Shown piece after piece: positions 1 to 9,683 of a DNA stretch of 64,000 nt. This DNA comes from Elymus sibiricus (Eukaryota > Streptophyta > Magnoliopsida > Poales > Poaceae), in contig CM077668.1 in assembly GCA_039707655.1 (NCBI GenBank), forward strand, positions 397,509,630 through 397,573,629, in the 5' to 3' direction. Position 1 is the first letter of the stretch. Every line of letters starts with the position of its first letter. Under the pieces are notes generated by a model. That model was not told where the DNA came from, did no database searches, and saw nothing but the letters and a program-made list of their open reading frames with translations. The position numbers and the translations under genes are program-made.

Positions 1-1638
1 GCATGACAAAACCGAAACGGGCAGGAGGCATAGGCTTTAGAGATATGCATCTGTTTAATCTAGCTTTGCTGGCCAAACAGGGGTGGAGACTTATCCAGAG
101 ACCTGACAGTCTGTGTGCTAGGGTGCTCAAGTCAAAATATTACCCTCATGGCAATCTGTTGGACATTGTGTTTGCGTCGGATGCCTCTCCGGTATGGAGA
201 GGCATTGAAGCTGGCCTCGAGCTTTTGAAAAAAGGCATTATTTGGCGCGTTGGGGATGGTAAGAGGATTCAAATCCAACATGACCAATGGATCCCGAGGA
301 AGGAGGGCCTAAAGACAGCTTCGTTTACCAGGAGATCGAAATTACGCTGGGTAAATCAGCTCATGTTGCCGGATAGGAAAGAGTGGAATGTGGAATTGAT
401 TAAGCAAATTTTTCATTCCTTTGATGCTGACGACATATGCAAGATTCCTATACCCAGAACTGAAGGGGAGGACTGCATTGCGTGGCACTACGAGAGAAAC
501 GACAATTTCTCGGTAAGAAGTGCATACAAACTGGCCGCCTCTATCCAAGGTAACACAGCTCTAGAGCCTTCGAGTTCCACTCGGAGTGCAGATGACCGCA
601 GCATTTGGGATATGGTCTGGAAAGCGGACGTTCCACCGAAAGTACGGATCTTTGGATGGAGAGTGGCCACTAATACCCTGGCAACACAAGGTAATAAGTG
701 CAAACGTACTATCATCCCGGACGCCACTTGTATGATTTGTGGCAATGGAGAGGAGGATGAATTCCATGCGGTAATTGCATGTTCCAAGAGTAGAGCGCTG
801 AGACATGCGATGAGGGATGTGTGGGGATTACCACCAGAAAGGGAGTTCAGACACACAGGCCGAGATTGGTTACAGGTGTTGCTAGATGCAGTTCATCCGG
901 ACATAAGCGCAAAATTTTTGCTGCTCTTCTGGCGTTGTTGGTACCTGAGAGATGACTGCGTTCACGGCGATGGAAAAGAGACTGTCAGGAGTTCAGTGCT
1001 CTTCCTTCAGAGATACGAGGACGAGTGGAAAAACGCAGGTCAGAAAGCTTTATCAGAGTCTGGCAAAATTGGGACAACATTGGCCAGTGTGCAACCTCGG
1101 ACGCCTGTTGATCACCACTCGAAGTGGCTGGCACCTGCGGCTGGTTGGGCAAAAGTCAATTCGGATGCTTCTTTTATCCCTGAAAGCGGCCAGTGCTGGG
1201 CAGGAGCAGTAGTCAGAGATCACAAGGGCCTTGTGTTCCTGTCCACATGCAAGAAGTTGGCCCATGCAGCTAGCGCGGAGGAAGCCGAGGGACGTGCTGC
1301 TCTCGTTGGCCTGCATGCTTTGGCAAATGTTTACAGGGGCCGAGTGATTCTAGAGACTGATTGCAAATCAATTGCTGATGCATTGACAGCCGATGTGACA
1401 GTCCGGTCCCCATGCTACGGCGTTATCCTGGACTTAAAAGCTGCACTCACTGTATTCCAAGAACACAGGGTGGTCTTCGCCAACAGGGGTTGTAATCGGG
1501 TGGCCCATGAACTTGCAGCAGAAGCCAGGCGGGGTGACGACCAGCTGATCATAGCAAATGTCCCGGATAGGTTAAGATCTCTAGTGCAATCTGAGTGTTC
1601 CACCGCCTGAGTTTATACTCTGGCTCTCAAAAAAAAAA
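1..1638 (+). mobile_element. LINE (non-LTR retrotransposon), 3' portion
   Basis: The window opens inside a plant LINE ORF2. The sequence carries the end of the reverse transcriptase region, then a zf-RVT zinc-binding region and an RNase H domain, followed by a short 3' UTR and an A-run at about 1629-1637. This domain order is typical of plant L1-type elements. The 5' part lies outside the window, so completeness and the left target-site duplication cannot be judged. No right-hand target-site duplication could be paired. Confidence 0.85.
3..1610 (+). CDS. LINE ORF2 C-terminal part (zf-RVT + RNase H)
   Basis: An open frame of 535 codons continues to a TGA with no internal break. Residues 1-100 match the RT-thumb/linker region of plant LINEs (AGGIGFRD and IWRVGDG motifs). 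Residues about 200-275 are the zf-RVT region with CMICG and a downstream H/C pair. Residues about 383-515 are RNase H of the RVT_3 type: VNSDAS (Asp388), the AEEAEGRAAL helix (Glu429), ETD (Asp453) and NRVAHELA. In a full element the protein reverse-transcribes element RNA at a nicked genomic target. The first Met given is only the first one in the window and not the true start. The intact frame suggests a fairly young insertion, but catalytic RT motifs lie outside the window. Confidence 0.8.
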   Translation: MTKPKRAGGIGFRDMHLFNLALLAKQGWRLIQRPDSLCARVLKSKYYPHGNLLDIVFASDASPVWRGIEAGLELLKKGIIWRVGDGKRIQIQHDQWIPRKEGLKTASFTRRSKLRWVNQLMLPDRKEWNVELIKQIFHSFDADDICKIPIPRTEGEDCIAWHYERNDNFSVRSAYKLAASIQGNTALEPSSSTRSADDRSIWDMVWKADVPPKVRIFGWRVATNTLATQGNKCKRTIIPDATCMICGNGEEDEFHAVIACSKSRALRHAMRDVWGLPPEREFRHTGRDWLQVLLDAVHPDISAKFLLLFWRCWYLRDDCVHGDGKETVRSSVLFLQRYEDEWKNAGQKALSESGKIGTTLASVQPRTPVDHHSKWLAPAAGWAKVNSDASFIPESGQCWAGAVVRDHKGLVFLSTCKKLAHAASAEEAEGRAALVGLHALANVYRGRVILETDCKSIADALTADVTVRSPCYGVILDLKAALTVFQEHRVVFANRGCNRVAHELAAEARRGDDQLIIANVPDRLRSLVQSECSTA

Positions 1639-2025
1639 TATTCTCAGGGCTATTTCTCACCCTAATAATGCGAGAGTTCCTTTGGTCTCGCCTCTGGGCG
1701 AGGCTAGTGGGCCGACTAAGTACTATAACATTTAAAACAAAATGTGAACATTTTTTGAAAACACGTGAACATTTTTTAAAATGTCACATACATTCTTTTA
1801 GTGTGATTAACCAGTTCTTTGTTAAAAGCACTTATCAGCTTTCTTCATGGCAAACGTGCAGTTCGCTTGCCACAAACAGGGTTGGGCATGCAATGGCAGC
1901 CATTGGGTGTGGTCAGCAGAGAACAACTTGTTGGCTTGCAAATGTACCTCAAGAGATTAGCATTTTTATTATGAATCATTGTAACACTATGATCAATTAA
2001 GTAAGAAAATCGTGCAGTTCACTTG
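1639..2025. other. AT-rich spacer, no gene seen
   Basis: This stretch between two LINE pieces contains short 'gaacatttttt'-type AT-rich sequence common in Triticeae intergenic DNA. A near-identical 20-bp string (cgtgcagttc-c/a-cttgccaca type) occurs at about 1855 and again at about 2011. No coding potential was recognised. Confidence 0.4.
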
Positions 2026-2611
2026 CCACAAGCCGATTTGGAAATCCAAGGCGCTGCCACGATGCAAATTCTTCATGTGGTTGGCTGTGCATTGTAGGTG
2101 TCTTACGGGTTACGGCGAACAACCTGGAACGCAAAGTGGGGCCTTCCAACGGCTCATGCCCTTTTTGCCTTTCAGATGACTGCAGACATCTCTTTGTGCA
2201 TTGCCGTTTCACCCAGCAGGCCTGGAGGCTCTTCAGAGGCTGGACTAGGGCAAATTTTCAAGTGCCGGATGATCAATTCAAAAGCACTGAGGATTGCATG
2301 TTGCGGTCCAGGGCGGTGATCCCGAAAGAGATGCGCCGTAACTTGGACACCATTGCCATCCTGCTGCACAAGAGAATTTGGAAGGAGCGTAATTTGCGGA
2401 TTTTCGTTCAGGTCGCCAATACTGCAGACAAGGTGACATGGTTTGGGAAGATATCAGCGTGTGGAGAGCTGCAGGTTGCATCTGTGACCTTCCTGCATCT
2501 GTCTATCTAGTTCCTGGGAGCTCGGCCTCCTCTGGTCTTTTTCCTCCTTTTTTCCAGCTCTGTCCGCCTAGACTGTTGCCTTGCTTTACTATTTCCCTAA
2601 GTTTAATAAAA
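2026..2611 (+). mobile_element. LINE 3' fragment (zf-RVT region)
   Basis: With one frame change, the plus strand encodes a typical zf-RVT region: a WKSKALPRCKFFMWLA stretch, an NLERK motif, then CPFC and H-x4-H spacing (CPFCLSDDCRHLFVHC), and a KRIWKERNLRIF segment. This is a degenerate 5'-truncated LINE tail ending near a TTTAATAAAA run at about 2600. It is distinct from the better preserved LINE at the left edge. No target-site duplication was resolved. Confidence 0.7.
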
Positions 2612-3826
2612 TTAGAAGATACCCCGCGCGTTGCCGGCGGGAATCCTCGAGAATTTATATGAAAATTCTGACTTGAGAAGCAAAGGAAAGTTATCTACAA
2701 AAAAATGTAAAATAAAGGGAAGTTTAACATGCATAGTGTAATAGTTGCAATATGAAATGTTTTTTTTTATTAATTCTCAATGTATTATGTTATGTCCAGG
2801 AATCATCGGGTGATCAAACAGAGGTAACAATCCGCATAGATAACATTTTAATCACGAGAAAATGTATTATTATTTGCGATGGTTACACTGACCAAACAAA
2901 ATCAATAGAATAAGCCAAAGGGTAGATAAAACACATCATAAATAGGAGGTGAAGCGAGGAGACGAAGTGTCGATGACCCTTGTAGTTCCAATTGTGATGA
3001 CATGATATGGCAAGTTCGCATGGGAAGGAAATATAGTTAGTCCATATCAACTTATTGTTATAGGATATGATATAGGGGTTGTATTGTGTTATAAAAATTT
3101 GAGATGTATGCATGTATCAGTGCATTATTCATCTCCAAAAAAATTAAACAAATGACCTGTACAATGAAAGATAGTTGTAGGGTTTTCATGAACATAATCG
3201 ACAGGTAAGAACAGTCTCACTTTGCAAGAACATAATCGATAGTCGATCATTTTATTCTGGTGTAAAAAAACAAACTATAGTCTATGACCCCAAAGGAAAA
3301 TAACACACACTGGGCACATCACTAAAGAAACGAACATTACAAAGGGTACAACTGAAGATAGTTTATCCAGAGGGTAAGAACAATCGCACCGTGTCTTTTT
3401 TTTCCTGGCCCTTTCTTATCCCGCTATGAAAAAAAATTGAAGTACAATATATGATTCCAACTGAAAAGAAAACACACTGAGCACATCAGTAAAGCAATGA
3501 ACACTACCAAGGGCAACCAAAGTGAGTTGACATCTGCGTACATATGACATAGATGTTAGAACTTGTTAGATGTAATGAAATGATCTACTCAGATTTGCAG
3601 GCATGAACAGATCACCTGGATAATGTAAGTGGCCGTGAGAAATTGTAGAGTATCACCGTTTGAGAATAAAATTGTCCATAGCACCATCAGACTGAGAATA
3701 AGTGGTCATAATCAGAGAAGGGAAAGAAACTAAACAACATGACCATTTGTTTGTCTGCACCTTGAATAATAAACACCCAGCTTTAATCTTTCTCGGGTAC
3801 ATAACCTGTTCAACCTACATAGCATC
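2612..3826. other. intergenic AT-rich DNA, no gene recognised
   Basis: This is mostly AT-rich, with stop codons in all frames and only short open stretches. Runs of A and T and phrases such as 'aagaacataatcgat' recur. I see no domain, RNA gene or transposon terminus until the CAG target duplication at 3827-3829. Confidence 0.5.
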
Positions 3827-3829
3827 CAG

Positions 3830-4220
3830 CACTACCGGAATAACACCCTACGCCGACGGTCTATTCTATGCCGACGGCCTTTTGTCGGTGCCGTCGGCAT
3901 AGATGGAGTTATGCCGACGGCCTGGTATAGGCCGTAGGCATACTCAGGCCGTCGGGATATCTCCGACTATGCCGACGGCAGCCGTAGGCATAGAAAGACC
4001 GTCGGCATATCTTATGTCTATACCGACGGCAGTCGTCGGCGTAGGAGCACCCTCGGCACATATGTGGGTCCACCGACCCGGGCTCAGACGGTAGGCTTAC
4101 GCCGTCAAATCTATGCCGACGGCCCTGACAGCGGCCGTCGGCATAGATATTATATGTTTTTCCCCGAGAAAGGTTCCACGTGGAGGCTCTATGCCGACGG
4201 CCTTGCCGTCGGCATATATA
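3830..4220. repeat. left subterminal repeat array of CACTA element 1
   Basis: About 390 bp hold many copies of the 12-mer TATGCCGACGGC and its complement GCCGTCGGCATA, many as back-to-back inverted pairs. In Spm/En the equivalent subterminal motifs bind TnpA and bring the ends together. That role is inferred here from position and repetition. Confidence 0.85.
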
Positions 4221-4599
4221 ATTTTTTTAAATCTAAAATTTGATTAATTTGAATCTGACTTATCTATACTTAACATAAACATATTATATATCGATTTGGG
4301 GTAGAATTTTCCATATAATATGAATATCCAGTATGTTTTTGTTTTTCAGTATAACAGAAATGTGACATCATGTACTTTTGCATATAGGTCCTTATACTTT
4401 GTTAAAATCACAACTAATTGATACTTGCATTGATTTTGACAAATTTTATATTGTTTTTTATCAGAATCTTGAAATGATTCAGTTGCTATACTATGTTTCA
4501 AATTTGAATAAAATAACAATGATGTTTGCTTCATATTTACATAAAACCCCCTTTTGTTTTGAGGTTTTGTATATTTTTCATTCCTTGGCCATACGAAGT

Positions 4600-7080
4600 A
4601 TAAGGACCCGCCGCTGGGTCCTCTTACACGTCTGGAAGTGTGGTGGCGGGTGCAAACACCCGGCAGGCGGCTCCGGAGTGTGACTCCCTTCACGGACGGC
4701 GCCGCCGCCGGCACTTGGAGGGGGGAAACGGCCATGTCGGGTCTACGCGGAGGTAATCTTGCAGTGGGTTGGGCCCGGACCCTGTTGTGAAGTGTTCCTA
4801 TGGGCTGACCTATCACAACTAGGTGAAAAGGTCCATTGGTCAAAGAACGTCCGGCGAAAGTCAAAGGGGTAGATCTGCGGGTCAACTGAGCCAGGGTTAG
4901 GCGGGACGGGGGCCTTGGGGGGTAGCTACGCCACCGGAGCGTCGCACCGGGCCCTCACGCATGTGTTAAGTTCTGGTGGCATGTCCGAAGAGGCAATGCG
5001 CGGCTCCGAGGTGTGGTCCCCCCTAACGGACGGCGATAACACCGAAGTGATCCCTCTGCGGTTTTAGTGCTGCGTGAATATTCCTGAACACCCGGAGGGA
5101 GATAAAATCATGAGTTTTTTACACGGTGCAGACACATGTGATATACGATGTGTAGTCATTTTTCATAATTTTTTGAGATGCAGAAGTAAGTGGAAAAACT
5201 TCTCTTTCCGGATTGTTCCTCGCATGTCTACGGGTGTGGTCGGGGGCTTCGTGGGGTAGCTATGCCACATGATCTTGCGCTGGGCCCTCATACATGTCTG
5301 GAAGTGCGGTGGCGGGTGCAAACACCCGGCACGCGGCTCCGGAGTGTGACCCCCTTCACGGACGGCGCTGCCGCCGGCGCTTGGAGGGGGGAAACGACCA
5401 CGTCGGGCCGACACGGAGGGGATCTTGCAGTGGGTTGGGCCCGGACCCTGTTCCGGAGTGTTCCCATGGGCTGACCTATCACAACCAGGTGGAGAAGTCC
5501 ATTGGTCAAAGCCCGTCCGGCAAAAGTCAAAGGGGTAGATCTATGGGTCAACTCAGCCAGGGTTAGGCGGGACGGGGGCCTTGGGTGGGTAGCAATGCCA
5601 CCAGAGCATCGCGACGGGTCCTCGCGCATGTGTTAAGTTCTGGTGGCATGTCCGAAGAGGCAATGCGCGGCTCCGTGGTGTGGTCCCCCCTCACGGACGG
5701 CGATGACACCGAAGTGATCCCTCTGCGGTTTTAGTGCTGCGTGAATATTCCTGAACACCCGGAGGGAGATAAAATCATGAGTTTTTTACACGGTGTAGAC
5801 ACATGTGATATACGATGTGTAGTCATTTTTCATAATTTTTTGAGATGCAGAAGTAAGTGGAAAAATTCCTCTTTCCGGATTGTTTCTCGCATGTCTACGG
5901 GTGTGGTCGGGGGCCTTCGTGGGGTAGCTATGCCACATGATCTTGCGCTGGGCCCTCATACATGTCTGGAAGTGCGGTGGCGGGTGCAAACACCCGGCAC
6001 GCGGCTCCGGAGTGTGACCCCCTTCACGGACGGCGCTGCCGCCGGCGCTTGGAGGGGGGAAACGGCCGCGTCGGGCCGACACGGAGGGGATCCTGTGGTG
6101 GGTTGGGCCCGAACCTTGTTCCGGAGTGTTCCCATGGGCTGACCTATCACAACCAGGTGGAGAAGTCTATTGGTCAAACCCCGACCGGCGAAAGATAAAG
6201 GCGTAGATCTACGGGTCAACTGGTCCAGGGTTAGGCCTGCCAGAGGCCTTGGGGGGGTAGCAATGCCACCAGAGCATCGCGACGGGTCCTCACACGTGTC
6301 TTAACATGCGGTGGCTTGTCTGAAGAGTCAAGACGCGTCTCCGGGGTGTGGCCCCCCTCACGGACGGCGATGACACCGGAGTGACGTCCTACGGTTTTGG
6401 TGCTGCGTGAATATTCCTGAACACCCGGAGGGTGATAAAATCATGAGTTTTTTACACGGTGCAGACACATGTGATATAGGATGTGTAGTCATTTTTCTTA
6501 ATTTTTTGAGATGCAGAAGTAAGTGGAAAAATTTCTCTTTCCGGATTGTTCCTCGCATGTCTACGGGTGTGGTCGGGGGCCTTCGTGGGGTAGCTATGCC
6601 ACAGGATCTTGCGCTGGGCCCTCATACATGTCTGGAAGTGCGGTGGCGGGTGCAAACACCCGGCACGCGGCTCCGGAGTGTGACCCCCTTCACGGCCGGC
6701 GCTGCCGCCGGCGCTTGGAGGGGGGAAACGGCCGCGTCGGGCCGACACGGAGGGGATCCTGTGGTGGGTTGAGCTAGGACCTTGTTCCGGAGTGTACCTA
6801 TGGGCTGACCTATCACAGCCAGGCAAAAGTCAAAGGCCTAGATCCGCCGGTCAACAGTGCCAGGGTTAGACGGGACGGGGTACTTGGGGGGGGGGGGTAG
6901 TAGCTATGCCGCCAGGTCTTGCGCTGGGCCCTCTTACACGTCTGAAAGTGTGGTGGCAGGTGCAAGCACCCGACACGCGACTCCGTAGTGTGACCCCCCT
7001 CACGGACGTCGCTGCCGCCGTCGCACGGAGGGGGAAACGGCCACGTCGGGCAGACACGGAGCGGGGGGAATCTTGCGGTA
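4600..7080. repeat. 667-bp tandem repeats inside CACTA element 1
   Basis: An anchor phrase (tgagttttttacacggtg) occurs at 5111, 5778 and 6444, giving a period of 667 and 666 bp. Partial units extend on both sides. Each unit mixes a GC-rich half (ggcggctccggagtgtgac) with an AT-rich half. The many short ORFs seen here recur unit by unit in all frames and are repeat artefacts. The same unit is present in inverted orientation in CACTA element 2 (32340-35600). Confidence 0.85.
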
Positions 7081-7154
7081 ATACACATCTAAATTAATCA
7101 AATTTTAATTTAGGAAAAAAATAAAAAAAATAAAAAATAAAAAAATAATACATA

Positions 7155-7730
7155 TCTATGCCGACGGCTAGCTATGCCCCGGATGCCACGGATCGATGAC
7201 GTGGCACAGCTCGAGCTATGCCGACGGCTAAGCCGTCGGCATAGCCCCCTTATCCACTCGCGGTGCTCTCCCTACCGCTCATTCCCCTCCCTCCCCATCT
7301 CTCTCTCTCGCGACCCGCGCCGCCGCCACCCTCTCCGCCCCCTCGTCGCGCCGCCGCCGCCAGCTCGTTGCGCCGCTGCCGCCACCCTCTCCGCCACCTC
7401 ACGCGACCGCCACCCCCGTCCGCCCTGCCACCTCGCGCCGCCGCCACCTCGTCGCGCCGCTGCCACCTCGTCCCGACCCGCGCCGCCGCCCCGACCCCGA
7501 CCCGCGCTGCCGCCACAACCTCGTCGTGCCCCGACCCCGACCCGCGCCGCCCCGACCCCGCGCCCTCCCTCTGCTACTCGGGCCTCGGCCGAACCGCCGT
7601 CGCCGAGCCGGCCCGGGCTCGGACCCCCTCCGCCGAGGCCCGTCCGCCCTGCCCCCGTCCGCCCTGCCCGCGTCGGCGCCGCCCCGACGCCGCGCCCTCC
7701 CTCTCCTGCTCGCCCGCACCGGTGAGCCTT
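7155..7730 (+). promoter_or_regulatory. GC-rich leader with internal TNPA-motif cluster
   Basis: Positions 7155-7245 carry several TATGCCGACGGC-type motifs more than 3 kb from the element end, immediately before a very CpG-rich tract (7250-7730). A plausible splice donor (ACCG/GTGAGCC) lies near 7722, followed by AT-rich intron-like DNA. By analogy with Spm, where TnpA motifs sit at the promoter, this is probably the promoter and untranslated first exon of the transposase transcription unit. This is inferred from layout. The Pro/Arg/Ala-rich open frames across the tract are composition artefacts. Confidence 0.5.
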
Positions 7731-9373
7731 GTTGACAGAACCAAACCCAAACAAACTACAAAAACTGTAAAAAAATTTGCACCATGCTTTAATTTGGCTT
7801 AGTCATGCTTCGGTGTCGTTTGGTCTAATCGGTATAATTTGTATAGCTATCATGTAGTTTGCGGGTCCTATGATCATTTGATGTCTATGTGGCATTAGAA
7901 ATCCATAATTACCTTGCATGTAGAATTGCTTTCATGATGGAAAAACCTGGCAACAGATGCTATGCCCTAATATGATCTGCAGACTGCAGCTTTGATTGAC
8001 TCATCTGAAATATATAAATTTATGTGTGAAGTTTAAACCACAAACTTATTCTTTCTTTAATCAATTGCATCTATAGCTCCCATCAATTTTCGAGAATAGC
8101 AAAGGCTATACAGGTTTCAGCCATGCTCGGTCATTCTTTGCTCAATGGTATACTACATAGGTCTTACAAACAGAAAAAAGATTGAAATCTTTGACTGGAT
8201 ATTATGTTCCTTTGTTGCAAAACAGTGGAATCCAAGACAATGGTTGTGATCTTAGGAAAAAAAATCTAGAAGTTTATGTGATGAATTCACAGACGCGATC
8301 TCTTGCTGTAATAATATTATCCCGCTGGTGGGTGGTAGTCCAGCTTGCTTCTATCAGTGTTATTATCATCTTTCCAGCCTACAGAACTAATTCATGATAT
8401 TGTTGCACATCAGAGGGTTCTCTTTCATATACAATGAGTCTGAGATAACGAACTACACTGTCATAATATTGTTTCACATAAGAGGGTTCTCACTTAAATA
8501 CAATGAATCTGAGATAATGAAGCAATATAAGCTACAGTGTGTCATGAGAATCTTATTGTGATACCTTTTTGAACAGTCACACATTTTGTAGTGTCAATAT
8601 TAATCTTAGTTTTTTGAACCTGACATTATAATCTAAGTTCATCATGGCCATTTTGAAACAACGACTTGGCTCATTACAGCCAGCAGTTGTCCAAAGTTAT
8701 ACTTATTACACAGATTTATGGCCACGTTCAAGCTGAATCCAGCTACAATTTTCTAATTTTTCTCCCATTGTATTTGAAAACCCCAAGTGATTAGAACATT
8801 TAACAAGAAACATATAGGTTTGTACCAAAATCTACCTAGGTTCAGACTAGGGTTCCATTTGGGGGCTTTGCAAGATGTTGTTCAAGCAAGGCTAGCAACA
8901 CAACAATCTAGGAGAAGGACATGCTTAAGAACCTTATGTTCCTTTGTCCTACATGAATGGATATCTAACTATAGAATGGAAACTTGTATGAGATACTTGA
9001 TGATTATGTGAATTGAATAACAAAATCTAGTTTGAAGTGTCTATGCTTTATGTGATGCGATGACCTAATTTTTTTTCACTCGGTGGAACTTACAGGATTT
9101 GTGGTGTTGCATCTCCGTGGAGTGATCGTCGACGTTGGAGCTGTTGGTCCACGATCGTCCCTCCGCTGATCGACTACATCCTCTACATCCGAGGGTGAAC
9201 TACAATTCCATCTCCTCCTCCGCTTTTTTTTTCATGTCACTAGATTTCACTTTCACGTCAAGTCGCGTAACCTAGGCGTCTCCCGTCTGAAAGGGTTGCA
9301 TCGATAAATATGCATTCAATTGCATATTTATCACCGTAACTCATTCGGATTGTCCAGCGTTTTCCACGGACAG
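7731..9373. other. intron-like AT-rich stretch in CACTA element 1
   Basis: No coding domain was seen. The sequence is T-rich with typical plant intron composition. It includes an acceptor-like 'aacttacag' near 9093 followed by a short GC-richer segment that could be a second non-coding exon. It separates the GC-rich leader from the transposase ATG. Confidence 0.4.
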
Positions 9374-9584
9374 CCCGATGATGTGTAGATTGGGTACGTT
9401 CTCCATGCTCTACCCCATTCCGAGACAAAATTTTGGCAGCGCCTCCCCGTTGTTCTCCGGATGCACATTCTCTCGGGTTTTTGCCGGGACGTGTATCTGG
9501 AGAACAGCGGGGAGGTGCTGCCGAAATTTTGTCTCGGAATGGGGTACAGCAAGGAGAACGTACTCAATCTACACATCCTCGGGT
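9374..9584. repeat. long inverted repeat (hairpin) upstream of transposase
   Basis: Two arms of about 95 bp (9374-9468 and 9489-9584) are inverted copies matching at roughly 88% by eye, with a loop of about 20 nt. Shared core phrases include accccattccgagacaaaa and its complement. A transcript through it would fold into one long imperfect hairpin. It sits about 100 bp before the transposase start codon, where it could feed small-RNA production. That function is inferred. Confidence 0.75.
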
Positions 9585-9683
9585 GGGATTAGGACCCATC
9601 TTTACCTATTAGAGATGTAGGTGGATTCAATGTCGTTTCTCGCCAACCCGGTAGAAAATAAAACATTGATGTGATTAATTTAA

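Noticed and set aside
1855..2035. Near-identical 20-bp strings at about 1855 and 2011 considered as a LINE target-site duplication
   Set aside because: Both lie on the same side of the LINE fragment, so they cannot be its flanking duplication.
4600..7080. Regularly spaced repeats considered as a CRISPR-like array
   Set aside because: The units are 667 bp tandem copies with no short repeat-spacer structure, and the DNA is clearly plant nuclear.
5074..7097. Many 60-130 codon frames that look like a small gene family
   Set aside because: They recur with the 667-bp tandem unit in several frames and strands at once, so they are repeat shadows. The same applies to 32306-35701.
7174..7802. Long overlapping Pro/Arg/Ala-rich open frames on both strands
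   Set aside because: They arise because the CpG-rich tract has few stop codons in any frame. The same pattern recurs at 31630-32196 in element 2, and no domain is visible.
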